From assembly GCA_033085395.1 (NCBI GenBank), contig JANQBS010000081.1, positions 98,161 to 162,160 on the forward strand: a stretch of 64,000 bases of DNA. Reading direction: 5' to 3'. The notes under the pieces were generated by a model. It was not told the origin of the DNA, ran no database searches, and saw only the letters and a program-made list of their open reading frames with translations. This document shows positions 23,244 through 34,228 of the stretch, one piece after another. Numbering within the stretch: the stretch's first letter is position 1; every line of letters begins with the position of its first letter. A program made the position numbers and the translations under genes. Origin of the DNA: Xanthoparmelia taractica (taxonomy: Eukaryota > Ascomycota > Lecanoromycetes > Lecanorales > Parmeliaceae).

Positions 23244-23805
23244 ATGTCGCAATTCCGGGCGAAGAGACTAGACCTCAGCTGCTTCGTCAACGCGAGAGTG
23301 CTGCGAGATCACACAAAGCGGTGAGTTATACTCGATGTCCATAGCAGGGAGATTACTACTGACTACTCTTAGAAAAGTATTCGAGCAATATGAGACCGAA
23401 AGGTAAAACAATCACATCATATAGTACACACTATTTACCTCTCGTTGGCTTGATCGGCATGCTTGGAGCTGCTCAGTACATTGTAAATTGCTGATGGCTG
23501 CGCCTACATTTAGACAAGCTCTCCGCTACATCATCAGAAACACTACGCTCCCAGGACGAGCGCGCGCCCAAGCGCAACTACAGCTGTCGCAGATGCACTG
23601 TTATACCAGGTCTACACAGATCAATAACAGATGTATTGAGGGAGGGAAATCAAGGGGTGTGTTGAAAGATTTCAGGATGGCAAGGGTGAGTCCAACTCGG
23701 TATCTACGGACAGCTTGCATCCTGGTCACTGATTGTGTTTAGTATCCATTCAGAATGAATGCCCTGGAGGGGAATATACCCGGTGTCAAAAAGGCCAGTT
23801 GGTGA
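23244..23805 (+). CDS. mrp2: Mitochondrial ribosomal protein uS14m
   Basis: Small-subunit mitochondrial ribosomal protein of the uS14 family (yeast Mrp2), 113 residues. It is split into four small exons: 23244-23320, 23373-23402 (30 nt), 23514-23685, 23743-23805; all GT-AG and in phase. The spliced protein has the family core: LRYIIRNTTLPGRARAQAQ, QMHCYTRSTQINNRCIEGG, RGVLKDFRMARYPFRMNAL and the nearly invariant C-terminus PGVKKASW. Like other mitochondrial and many bacterial forms, it lacks the four-cysteine zinc site. No separate presequence is obvious; the basic N-terminus (RAKRLDL) may suffice. The identity rests on strong motif matches and is considered firm. Confidence 0.93.
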
Positions 23806-24172
23806 TAGAATCGCCGGACGCAGACGGTTTTGTACATAAGTGAGGGCATTGCATGGCGAGGAAGATGACGGGCATATTCTAGAGCAAAATCAACGGCAGT
23901 TTCAAGGTCAAAATCAGCAATGGCTTGTGCACTTTCGCCCATGCTGTAGGTGATTTGGTGGTGGATTCTCATTTGGCCGTGCCTGACTTCGCATCACTTC
24001 GGCTACCCGCTTCACTTTCGACCCTACTTTATCTTGATCCAACGACATTCACCCTCCAATGTTGTTATTGTTCGACCTCACGAACCCCTTTACTATTTCA
24101 CTCGGCTGGTATTATTCCTGACTCCAGTTACGCATTCCTGCATCCCAGTCTATTTCTCTAGCTACGCTTATT
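23806..24172. other. Short intergenic gap
   Basis: A 367-bp gap between two plus-strand genes; it is pyrimidine-rich near its end, as expected for the leader of the Arb2-domain gene. Nothing else is seen. Confidence 0.5.
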
Positions 24173-25479
24173 ATGTTTAGACGTTTGAGCAGCAGTCTGC
24201 CCAAAGACCCCGACTTTCCCGCGGATCTGGAGAAACTGGGGTAACCCACTCTCTTTCCTACTCTACTAGAGCCGAATACTAAATCCGATTAGGTACTACA
24301 TCAACGAAAAGGACCAAATCCGCTCTATCGCCAATCCTGACGAAGAGTTCAACTTCTTCATCAGCAAAAATGAACGTGTTCGAGAAATGCAGCGGGAAGC
24401 ATTCGATAGTCAGTCTCCTCTCAAGTTAACTGCCCTCCCATCTGACCGTCGACTCGTGATCTTTAGCTTGCATTCGCAGTGAGCTTAGTGCGCGCTTCGA
24501 GGCTTGTGGCCTCAACATCACCCGACTTCCATTGAACGCCGGTTCCTCAGATCCACATGTTCCCATCCTCACCTCCTCTAATCTCGCTACCGCAAAACGC
24601 TTAATCGTCTACTTTGGCGAATCGATGCAGGATCTTGGAATCTTTGCCCATCGCATTATTGGACAGGAATCCATTGCTTCCGGCTCTGCCCTGGACTTCG
24701 TTCACGCTATTCAATCCAGAGAGGACAGTACGGACACGGCAATCATCATTGCCAATCTCGGCCAGCTCGTGTGGTACCGTCGCGGCCAGCGTGCCATGAC
24801 GATTGCAAGTTGGAATGCATTACCAAGGAAGACAGGAGTTGGTAATCCAATGAGGATTGACACTGTCAAAAATCATATCCCTGGAAATAACAACGTCAAA
24901 GAGCATGTCAAGAGTATCTTCGAGGAAGTGCTGAGCAAACTGGCGAGACAAGATGCCGTGATCGATCTAATTGGATTAGGGGAAGGAGCAGAGGAGATGA
25001 TAGGATACCTGGACCAGCACTGGGATTTCTGGGCGAGCAGAATAAGGGCTGTCTGTGTGGGTATAGGTTATGTTTGGAGGGTTGGAGACGAGATTCGGAA
25101 CGAGAACTTCATGGATTTCTGGGGGAAGGTAAGCATCCTCTTGTATATCTTTCACCTATTCCGTTGTCCGTGAGAATCTATGCTAACATTTCCCATTTGT
25201 TAGCGTGCCCGTGCCTACCTCATCCACAATGAGCCTCTGGAATCTCCACTTGCCTGTCGCCAGGAGCTCGGTTGTAATTGCTTCTCCTCAGGCGAACCTA
25301 CCTTCACCGAGTGCATCATGCCAAGGGCTTATAAGAGCATGCTTACATTTTTCCAGCTTTTCAACGATATACATGGATATTTTGAGGCGGAATTGGACAT
25401 ACCAAAGGATGAGGATGACCTGTCGAGAGTTGTTACATGGGAGACTGGAATCCGGGCTGAAAGCCCGCGCGCTGCTTAG
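24173..25479 (+). CDS. Arb2-domain protein
   Basis: Protein of 373 residues with an Arb2 domain (alpha/beta-hydrolase-like fold). The founding member, fission yeast Arb2, is part of the Argonaute chaperone complex of the RNA-interference pathway; animal FAM172A is related. Whether this copy acts in RNA silencing is not shown. Exons: 24173-24240, 24293-24408, 24467-25128, 25204-25479; all GT-AG and in phase. Family features are the N-terminus MFRRLSSSLPKDPDFPADLEKLG, then YYINEKDQIRSIANPDEEF, the strand LIVYFGESMQDLGIFAHR, and the segment VIDLIGLGEGAEEMIGYL at the position of a nucleophile elbow (GLGEG instead of GxSxG), so it lacks a catalytic serine there. Confidence 0.85.
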
Positions 25480-26168
25480 GGATTGATGGTATAAGGAGCC
25501 AGCCATGGTGATAGCGAGCACAATTAACTACACGCGTCCTCTGGGTGGTATAAAGGTACTATCACTCAACATGGACAGGGGGCTTACCCCTGCTTCATAC
25601 AGCTTAGGCATGTTACAAAGCCAAGCATGGATGCAAATTTGATAGTTGGCCCTTCATATTGTCTTCAGCTCACCGTTTCTTGAACTTCAATTGGCAAATA
25701 CAGAGTCTTCTGGGCTGCGTTCAGCAGAAGGTAGAATACACTGCCTTGATCTGTTCTCCAACCAATCTTGAAGCCGCCGTAACCAGTAACCTTAGAAGAG
25801 AATGGAGGTATCGAGGATAAACTTCACCTAAAGAAAAGCATTCTCTTAAATGAGTAACCATTCATTCCCAAATTTTGAAGACAAAGTTACACAAAAATGT
25901 AAGCATTGTACACGCTACCGTATATCGATAACGAAGATGCAGCGGGTGAAGCCGCGACAGAATTTTTGCGGCCAAACTTCTAGTTTTTTGGCTAGTTTGA
26001 AATCCTTCCTCATTGATTTCCCTGCCATCTTGTAGCGCTTGTGCGCTTTAGTACAATATGCTCTTGCAAATCACGACTCTAAATTGATCTATACCACCAG
26101 ATTCCACTGCCTATGATCACGGAGGGGAGCTGTCACTACATCCTCGGCCCACTCCTACCCCCCTAAAC
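25480..26168. other. Intergenic, no gene seen
   Basis: A 689-bp gap between same-strand genes. Small frames lack support. The final part should contain the ISD11 promoter; no known element is recognised. Confidence 0.5.
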
Positions 26169-26772
26169 ATGTCAATGGCGGCTTTGAAAGGAGATACCGC
26201 ATTCCAAGCAAGGTCATTAGTGAGTGCCCACGCACCGCCATATAAGCCTTTTGTCCTTTAACACTACAGCTGACCCTGTCCGCCCCGCTCTACAGTTCCG
26301 CTCCCTCCTCCGACAATCTTCTCAATTTGCCGCCTACAACTTCCGCGAGTACGCAAAGCGAAGGACAAAAGACGCATTTAGGGAGCACCATGACAAGAAT
26401 CTGGGGGAAAGGGAGACACAGGAGCTAATACAGAGGGGACTAAAGGAGCTGCAGATGATGAAGGTAAGCCTGGCAAGACCATGTTTTGAGACTGAGCGAA
26501 GGGTGGGGGGGGGGGAGATGCTGTCATGGCGGTGCTGTGGGGACAACCTTGGGGCTTTGCTGCTGCCAGGATGCTGACCCTTTTTTGAAATGACAGAGAC
26601 AAACTACGATCAGTCAATTCTACCAACTGGACAGATTAGTAGTCGAGGGACAGAAGACGGTAAGCGTTTGCCACACTCCTTATAGTAAACTTTAGTAGAC
26701 CTCATACTGACGCACCTCCAGGGAAAGCAAACAGGCGAAGACGGAGGCATAATACGGCAAACGACGGAGTAG
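26169..26772 (+). CDS. isd11: Iron-sulfur cluster biogenesis protein ISD11
   Basis: Mitochondrial LYR-family protein (LYRM4/Isd11), 110 residues. It binds and stabilises the cysteine desulfurase Nfs1, together with acyl-carrier protein, for Fe-S cluster assembly. Exons: 26169-26219, 26296-26463, 26597-26659, 26722-26772; all GT-AG, phase 0 throughout. Splicing places FRSLLRQSSQF directly after ARSL, so the LYR tripeptide is LFR here. NYNFREYAKRRT-like sequence (here AAYNFREYAKRRTKDAFREH) is the family signature. The second half (RGLKELQMMK, RQTTISQFYQLDRLVVEG) also matches. There is no cleavable presequence apart from the short N-terminus. Intron 2 carries an 11-G run. Confidence 0.93.
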
Positions 26773-27252
26773 TCATCACCATTCTTGTCATGCGTTTTGA
26801 CGTTGCAAATACCTCAATATCCGTACCCATTTGAGCGCCCAACCCCGAACAAATCTTCTGAGACTGTTCAGGCCTTTGGGAACGACTTGCCTGAGCGTCT
26901 GATCAGATTTGCGTGGTACCTCGTTGACTGTATGATCCTAGATCCTGAATTACGGTTTGTACAGCATTTCGACCGTGTGCTTCGCCTGCTTCACGCAGAC
27001 CATGAAATGGGCGTGGAACGGCCGTGACGAAGGCTTCAAGTACCTACATCAAACACGAATAGTAAAAAGCAATGAATGATCAAGACAAGGTCGAGGGTCA
27101 TCTACTTAGTACATCATTATCATTGTACAATGTATATCCAAGATCCCAACATCGCTTAGTTCTATGCTGCGACAAAACATCACGTTGGCTAAAGCGTTTC
27201 TCTCCAAAAAGTTCTCGTCCGTACCAAAAAGCCACCAAAATGTATCAAAAGC
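26773..27252. other. Intergenic, convergent 3' ends
   Basis: A 480-bp gap between ISD11 and the minus-strand CorA gene. An 80-codon frame at 26785-27027 has no recognisable features, so it is not called. Confidence 0.5.
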
Positions 27253-29580
27253 TCAAACCATTGCGTGAGGCGCTTTCATAGTCCTATGTCGGAGCAGGGC
27301 TCTCAGTCTGTGCCTAAAAGCTCCCAAGGCAGTGACCAGAACAACAAAGAATGCGACGCTGCCACAGACCTTCCAAAAATAGTCTTCAGTCTTGGGAGTA
27401 TTGACAATGCCGCTAAGGTTCATGCCGTAATAGGAGGTGAAGAAGGAGAGGGGAAGAAATACGACAGTTACGATAGTAAAGACGAGGATAGCTTTGTTCT
27501 GGCTGTCGGAGACTATGGCTAACTCGTTCTGTTCGATCGAGCGCAGTTGGAAGAGCTAGGAATAAGGAGGTCAGCATATGAGATTTTCCGTTCTCATTTG
27601 AAGTAAGCTTACGGCATCCATCGATTGCTTTAAATCGATCAAAAGTCTCTCGAAGCATTCATGCTGGTATTTTACAGTATCCATTGCCCAAATCAAGCGC
27701 TGTACTGATGATTCTCCCTCCGCATTCTCGGGCGTCTTACGGAAGCGGTTGTCTTCTGTCTCAAACTTCTTAACATCCAACTGCATGAGCTTGAAGAGCT
27801 CGACCTTCTCTTGTAGAATCAACTTTATGGTTGTGAGCTCATCGATACCACTTAGGTATTCGCGGACAAGTTTAACAGTGGCTTTGGGTTTCCACTGGTC
27901 ATATCGCCTTCTTTTTAGATCTTGAATGACTGAAGAATACGCACTCTCAAACGAAGGTGCGTTACACCCTTGCCTAAAATTGTGAGGCGTCACGCCAACT
28001 TCCGTTACGAGATAGACTAGAAACCATTCGATGGTCTTCCGATGCCAAGTGCTCGTACCTTGCTCTGCAAAAGCTTGGAACACATGTCCAACAGCTGAGG
28101 CGTCATCGTTGTCGAACAGCGTGTCGAGAGGTTCCGAAAGATGCCTATTCAAATTCTTGTCCAGGTAATTGACACCAGCCATGGGGGAGAGGCTCAACAG
28201 AAAACCGTCGGAGCGGTGAAAGGTGCGAAAGGGACTTCTCACGAGCTGAGCATTGCTATAGAACGGATGTAGGGAAAGAATTTGTTTATCGACATGACGA
28301 ACGATGGGCCGAAGTCCATCTCTTGGTCCCATAGCACCCATCGCAAGTCCCTCACAAAGTTGCCACGCCATATCCGCATCGACGAGATTCCAAAAAGATG
28401 GTTCCATTGCAAGGTGATCGGCTCTCCAGTCAACATCAGTGTGTAAGCTAGCATTACGATCAGCTCGCCACGTCGATTCATTGAGATCATCCTGTAATTC
28501 TTTCTTGTCGTGAAGCAATAAGTAGATGTCGCGCATGGTTTGGAAGTTGTCTCGGTGTCTGAAGTTAAGAACTTCGGTTTCGAGATACGGCCATCCAGAG
28601 CGTCCAGCGTTTTCGAATTCCCGACCAGTTGGACCGTCGTCTACGCAAATCTTAGGGTCAGCGTTTGCTATTCAGGGCAAGAGCTAGAGTTACAAAACAT
28701 ATTTTGGGATTTGGAACAGTCTTGCTGCTCCCGAAACACAGTTTTGATTACAAGAAAAGAAAAAACCAATTTAGAGATGTACATACGAAGGAAAATATCT
28801 TCGACAGAAGAATGCGTAAGCCCCAAGCCGAGCGGAGCATGAATCCACCTGACGTCCACCCAAGCAGGTTTTGTTTGCCAGAATTCCTCGAGCTCACCAA
28901 GGTCGACGACTTTATGCTCAGCTCGACCCTCTCCGAAATCACAAACATGGCATTTTAATTCTGAGCGGGGCGGGTAGTAATGCCGGGCAAGGGATTTCAA
29001 CTCCTCGACATGCGGCAGGAGGGTTTGTCGATATTCGGGGATGACCCATGCAAGCAGCCATTCTTTTGTTCCCCTGTGCTGGGTATCCGCCCACATCTTG
29101 AGTCGCTCGTAGACTTCACGCTGGTTTTCATTCTCTGTGTTAAATCTATCAAGCTGCTGACGTCTGGCTTCTTCCTTTTCTGCATTTCGCGTTGCCACTT
29201 TGTTGAAGTTCGTTAAGACCTGTGCACCGCGGTCGAGTCAGAGAGCAAAAGAATAGAGTGCCAGGTTTCCTCACCTTTTGGGAACTGACGACCGTTTCCT
29301 CTGAATTCAAGTGAGACAGGCTAGGGGACTTGTCCTCGGATATGGTCCTCTGCAGATTCTTCTCCCGCACTGTAGGTAATTGTGAGGAGACCGAAATGAC
29401 TGAAGGTCTCGAGCGACGACTACGTGAAGCAGACGCTTCATTAGTATAATTTGTGGACAGTGTGGAATTGCTAGCCGATGATGAATGCCTTCTCTCTGTC
29501 GCTGAAGTCGGAGAAAGATTTCCTGTAGCCTGCTTGGCAGACGGATCCCAGGCAGGTTCTCGTTTGACGGACTGGTCCAT
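27253..29580 (-). CDS. CorA-like magnesium transporter family protein
   Basis: Predicted CorA-type divalent cation channel of 689 residues. Exons on the minus strand: 29580-29275, 29219-28787, 28640-27613, 27555-27253; all GT-AG and in phase. The N-terminal 100 residues are Ser/Thr-rich and disordered. A large cytosolic domain follows, rich in aromatic and charged residues, ending in a long helix (LILQEKVELFKLMQLDVKKFE, then LIWAMDTVKYQHECFERLL) typical of the CorA stalk. The last exon carries the first membrane span (ILVFTIVTVVFLPLSFFTSYYGMN) with the diagnostic YGMN pore motif, and a second span (FFVVLVTAFG-like, here VAFFVVLVTALGAF). Many filamentous fungi have several such proteins of unknown ion preference. 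A sorting role cannot be inferred from neighbours. Confidence 0.85.
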
Positions 29581-30726
29581 ATTGATATGTAACTGAAACA
29601 GTATATTTCTAGATTATATTGACAACGCGACAATCATCATGGCACCCAAGAAGACATGGAAAACTGCAATGCAATGCAGTCTAATGTAATCTAACGCAGA
29701 TGGATGGATAGCAAAAGGATATTAGGAGGATATATATGTAGATGTTGCATGAAAAGGCCCAAAGAGGCTCAGCAGCAAAGTCAGCCTTGTCACCACTGCC
29801 GATATAATAATAATACTTACGAAGTAGTGATAAGGAACAGTAATTATTGTTATACATGTTTTTACATTGTACTTGTTGCTTTTCCCCTTCAGATTTTGGT
29901 TGACGATATGGGTATGCAGACTATACATAGACCATGCAGACTACAGCTGTAGGAAGCGAGTAATGTTTTCACGTCTGGACCAATAAGCAATCAATATGAA
30001 TATTTCCTCTGACTACACTGGCCCGCACATCTAATGATTCCAAAGCCAAAAAGGGTCGGAAGCAGAAAAAGCAAGCCAAAAAAGCAAAAGCGATCGCTCG
30101 GATCAAGCGATCAGACGCCAAGACACATCCTTCAGGGATGCCTTAGTCTATAACCCTACAGGAACCTACCCAACTCTACCACCATAATAATAATAATTGA
30201 TTAATCAACCCTTAATCTAAGCTCTAGAGAGTTGCCCGCTGGAACCCCTCCCCGTGCAACCTTCGGGGTAAATGATAATAATAATAGCAGCAGCGGAAGG
30301 TACGAGTACAACGCGCCCCACTACACCAACTACATACCATCGTTATGGAAGTGTTGTATACTCGTACGAAGGAGTAGAGGCCTGCTACATGCTTTATCTC
30401 CTACGAAGTACATACTCAAAAACACAGCTACAGTGTCTTAACCCAACCGAGCAAGAGTTGCGTATCCCAGAAAGAGAGCCCGCCTGAAGAAACGGCTTAC
30501 GGGCCATGGCCCCTGTAAGTGCATCTTCCATTCACATCGCCTTGCATATATCTTCAGTGTATTATGACGAACCGTCTGCAAGTACCTTTTGCCGCCCATT
30601 GCACATGTGATCCGTACTTTCATTGTCACATTGTCACTATCACCCTCGCCCCCAGATCCTCCTGCTTTGACAACAATTACACGATGCCCTCCGAATTCCT
30701 CGTCTTTTCTCGTCCTCATCCTCAAC
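29581..30726. other. Intergenic gap with AAT microsatellites
   Basis: About 1.1 kb between divergent genes. It contains (AAT)n or (ATA)n tracts near 29806, 30185 and 30270 (the last runs into AGC repeats). Part of the 3' end is the leader of the low-complexity gene starting at 30727. No gene is supported. Confidence 0.55.
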
Positions 30727-33315
30727 ATGGTAGCCGTATTATTCAAAGACTTTCAGCCGTGGTACAACAAGCTAATCCCCTCCCATCAGTACCGCAACAG
30801 TCGCACCGGCGCTCGATCCACCCGCACTCAAATCGACCATGATGTCTTTGAAGGCCTGCCCGTCCGCCATTGGAGGAAGAGATCATTCAACGTCAGTACC
30901 GCCCCGGAGAAGGACAACTTGGACTTGTTCGGAACGGGTGATACAGGATGGCCAGAGCTGCCAATGCCTCGAGACGCACATATGTACTCCCCAATGAGTG
31001 AAGCATTGCTACGAGCAGCGCGGATGGGTCAAGTCAAGAAACCGGCCACCCCACTGATGGATGACGAGAAAGAGCCTGGCGATGATGAGGACGCTGATGG
31101 CGATCTTGATATGGGCTTCGTTGCCAAACGGTGGGCCGTTGTACCCAAAGATATGGAGGGACCGGAGCCGGAATTCTTGGCCAAGAGGCGGAAAGGCCTA
31201 CCGTCTGTCTATACTGGCGCGACGGGACCTCTTGGTAATACGCCGCAGATGAGGAAGACGAAGATTCGCAAGGTCGATACGGAGGGGAATAGCTACATTT
31301 GGGAGGTCCTTGTACCTGAGGGCCAAGCTGTGGAAGGCGAGATCGTTGAAGAAGAGAGCAGTCCAACCCAAGCGCCTGCACCAGGCACTGTGGTGGAGGG
31401 GCTAGGAGTCGTCAACGCCGAGGGTGTTGTCATCGCTGGAGATCAAGTTATGCCTGCTACCAGCCGGAGAAGACCGCCTCCGCCCAAAAGGAAAGCCAAA
31501 GGCCCGGGCCGGGGGAGGAAAAAGAAAGTCGCATTCTTATCTGGTACAGAGGGTGTCTCTACGGTCAACGGGGTCGGTGCTATGCTCGACCGCTCAAGTG
31601 ATAGGACAGACGATGGCGAGAGCACCAAGAGGGAGCATGAAGTACCGGACGGGGACACCGAAATGGGAGACGAGAACGTTCTTCAAGAAGGTGAGGAAGG
31701 TAGCGAAGACGGCAGTGAAGGTGAGGAAGGGGAAGACGGCGACAGAGAGGAAGGAGAGCTTTCGCCCTCGCCTACCCCAGCAAAGTCGCCTGCAGAGCCT
31801 CCAACAATAGTTATCAACGATATCAAGGGTGAGCCGGCTGGAACCAGACGTGATGCCACTCCGCCGCCGTCAGAGCTACCAAGGTCATCACTGGCGGAGC
31901 CCACTCGCGGGGATAACTCAGACCCCATGCTTCTAGACGGGGATGACGACGAAGCCGCGAATCATTATTCTTCGGAACCTACCCTGTCATCCATGGCCCA
32001 AAGCACAGAAGAAACGACAGATGTCGCTGCACCAGTCGGCGCAGAAGGCTCAGAAGAGACCATGCCCACACCCGAGTTAATTCCGAAGACATTGGAAGCT
32101 ATCGCAGAAGTGCCCTACGCAGCATCAATAACACAGCCACAGGCCGAATCTCAGTCGGAGCCAATGACGACTCCTCCACCGGACACAATATCACAGTCTC
32201 AGCCAGAATCTGCAGAACAGTCTGTTACTGATAGCATCACAGAAACTTTGGCCAAGCAGCCAACGCAAAGCCCAGTAGAATCTTTATCAAGGCCCGGGAC
32301 AGCGCCAACGCCAGATGTTCCAGCCGAACATGGAATAGCCCTCCCGACAACGGAACTTGTTGCAGTACAAACGCTCGGCGCATTCGCAGACATTACAAAA
32401 GAAGTCATGCCAGAGCCCAGGACTGATGGCCTGGAGGCAGTTTTGACAACATCCATGCCAGCGTCTTCCACGGGTGCTGTGGAAGAGCCGACAACAAATA
32501 CTATGTTAACGCTATCGACAAAGCCCATATCGGAACCGAACGAGGAGCCGAGAACGGAAATTCTGTTCGAACCTCCAACGAAATCTATCATGGAATTTGT
32601 TGAAGAATCTAAGCCCTTGGCCGTGCAACCCATGGACGAGCAGCGCTTGGTCGAGCAATCCACAGTCGAACAGCCAGTGATAGAGCAGCCAGTGATAGAG
32701 CAGCCAGTGTCCGAGCAGCCCGTATCAGCGCAGCCTGTGAATGAGCAGCCTGTGACAGAGGAACCCACGACAGAGCAACCTATGACAGATCCTTGGGCAA
32801 GGTCAGCGACTGAGTCATTTTCCGAGGCCATATCTCCCGAGCGCAGATTCTCATACACGAGAGTGACTACAAGCCCACAAGCACCGACTCCAAGCCCTCC
32901 CACACCCATTGAAAATACATTCGGCCTCAAAGCCCCTTACCTAAGTCCCAAAGCGCCAACTATGAGTCCACCAACACCGATCGAAAGAAGCATGTCAAGC
33001 TCGCCGGATATACCCCTTGCTGATCAGCATTTTCGATTGCCACCCCAGATTGATGCCGCCCAGGAAGCGGACCAAGCTCCTGTACCAGACATGCCTCAAG
33101 ACGCGGGCGCTGATCGGACATCAGTCAAGGCCGCTCCCAGCGTTGATGCTCGAATCAAGGCTCAATCAACGGCTGAGCATGATGGTCTGGTTGGCATGGC
33201 CGAGCCCAGGGTTGCTGAGGAGTCGGAGGGATCTACTCCGCACTTCACAGACGGGGAAGAAGATCTGCTAGGCAGCCTTGAGAGATCGTTGGGCAAGCAC
33301 AGTGGTGGGTCATAA
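30727..33315 (+). CDS. Large acidic low-complexity protein
   Basis: Not recognised. Single exon, 862 residues from the first in-frame ATG; an open frame extends upstream to 30589 but has no ATG. The first 160 residues look folded and conserved (MVAVLFKDFQPWYNKLIPSH, HDVFEGLPVRHWRKRSF, FGTGDTGWPELPMPRDAHM), and probably define the family. Later come a small segment with IRKVDTEGNSYIWEVLVPEG near 215-240, an AT-hook-like basic patch (PPPKRKAKGPGRGRKKK) near 255, a Glu/Gly-rich acidic stretch near 310-350, and a long Pro/Ser/Thr/Glu-rich region with pentapeptide repeats. The basic patch plus acidic region suggests a nuclear protein, which is inference. A long antisense frame (32199-32930) is a by-product of the biased codons. 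Confidence 0.75.
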   Translation: MVAVLFKDFQPWYNKLIPSHQYRNSRTGARSTRTQIDHDVFEGLPVRHWRKRSFNVSTAPEKDNLDLFGTGDTGWPELPMPRDAHMYSPMSEALLRAARMGQVKKPATPLMDDEKEPGDDEDADGDLDMGFVAKRWAVVPKDMEGPEPEFLAKRRKGLPSVYTGATGPLGNTPQMRKTKIRKVDTEGNSYIWEVLVPEGQAVEGEIVEEESSPTQAPAPGTVVEGLGVVNAEGVVIAGDQVMPATSRRRPPPPKRKAKGPGRGRKKKVAFLSGTEGVSTVNGVGAMLDRSSDRTDDGESTKREHEVPDGDTEMGDENVLQEGEEGSEDGSEGEEGEDGDREEGELSPSPTPAKSPAEPPTIVINDIKGEPAGTRRDATPPPSELPRSSLAEPTRGDNSDPMLLDGDDDEAANHYSSEPTLSSMAQSTEETTDVAAPVGAEGSEETMPTPELIPKTLEAIAEVPYAASITQPQAESQSEPMTTPPPDTISQSQPESAEQSVTDSITETLAKQPTQSPVESLSRPGTAPTPDVPAEHGIALPTTELVAVQTLGAFADITKEVMPEPRTDGLEAVLTTSMPASSTGAVEEPTTNTMLTLSTKPISEPNEEPRTEILFEPPTKSIMEFVEESKPLAVQPMDEQRLVEQSTVEQPVIEQPVIEQPVSEQPVSAQPVNEQPVTEEPTTEQPMTDPWARSATESFSEAISPERRFSYTRVTTSPQAPTPSPPTPIENTFGLKAPYLSPKAPTMSPPTPIERSMSSSPDIPLADQHFRLPPQIDAAQEADQAPVPDMPQDAGADRTSVKAAPSVDARIKAQSTAEHDGLVGMAEPRVAEESEGSTPHFTDGEEDLLGSLERSLGKHSGGS
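32640..32790 (+). repeat. EQPVx pentapeptide tandem repeat
   Basis: About nine tandem 15-bp units within the low-complexity gene encode variants of EQPVI, EQPVS, AQPVN, EQPVT, EEPTT and EQPMT. Two adjacent units (GTGATAGAGCAGCCA) are identical; the others diverge. Confidence 0.88.
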
Positions 33316-34228
33316 GGTAGTAAATGTCTTGGTGCTCAGGCGTAGTCAATGTTTTGGAGTTTGGTCTAGTAGGAATAAGATACCACTGCAAGCGACGGCT
33401 TGTTAAAGCTATATGTATATGCTATCTAGAAAGCTCTGTCTTGATATGTAATGCAATATCATATCAACGTATCTAAACCATTTGAGTTGGTCTGTTGGTG
33501 AGTGGTTCTGTGCATAAACTAAATACAGCGTGAAAGTAATAATTGCTCACCGTATTGTAGCTTAAGAGATTTGTCACATCATCGCGCTCCGCTCTCACTT
33601 CTTCTTTCTCTTTATCGCCAGCAACTAACATGACAATAGGAGATTTGGATATGATTTGCTATCCTTGTCTCATCAACAGTCACATGTTTAAGACTTCCTC
33701 AATTCTCTTTTCTTATTTTGCGAGTGCTTGGATTGAAGGGGCTTTGGTGTGCGGTTATGATTCTCCATCATGGATTTCCCCATGCTTCTATCTCCAGCCA
33801 TGGCTGCTTATTACTTTACTAATATCATCATCATTTTATTAATTCTTGTTGGAAGGATAGTCACTCGAACGGAGCTGTGGAGGATCACATCATCCATTCC
33901 ACAAAACTCTCTGCCATGAAATTCCTTTGTTCCGACACCATTTCCCCTGGCTTTGTCAGGAGCCGATGTTTAGCGGCAAGCACGCCATTCCATAGCGGAT
34001 TTGGTGATATCAATTTTCAACGCCCGCAATGATGATGAATAATGTCATTACAGCGCTCATATATCTCCCACTTGTTCATACGTCTTGATTTATAACATCT
34101 TTTCATACTGTTTACTCCTTGTCATCGCTGTTTGTTTCGACCGTCTTCCCTCGACGCTCCTCAAATTGGTACCTGGCAAGTTTATTGCTTCGAAATTCTC
34201 TCCTTGCTGTCCAATTGGTTATCACAGA
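33316..34228. promoter_or_regulatory. Upstream region of PAPS reductase
   Basis: A 913-bp gap between same-strand genes, AT-rich and gene-free. Its last 200 bp should be the PAPS reductase promoter and contain a CYS3/MetR-like site at 34039. Frames here are short. Confidence 0.5.
34039..34048. promoter_or_regulatory. Candidate CYS3/MetR (bZIP) site
   Basis: ATAATGTCAT matches nine of ten positions of the fungal sulfur regulator consensus ATGRYRYCAT, 181 bp upstream of the PAPS reductase start. One such match can occur by chance, so this rests mainly on its location. Confidence 0.35.

Noticed and set aside
30589..30726. Upstream extension of the low-complexity gene
   Set aside because: The frame is open but begins at a TTG and contains no ATG; the first ATG at 30727 starts the conserved-looking segment.
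32199..32930. 243-codon minus-strand frame inside the low-complexity gene
   Set aside because: It is the antisense shadow of the repeat-rich plus-strand gene; its own Gly/Cys/Ser repeats mirror the EQPVx codons and no independent features support it.
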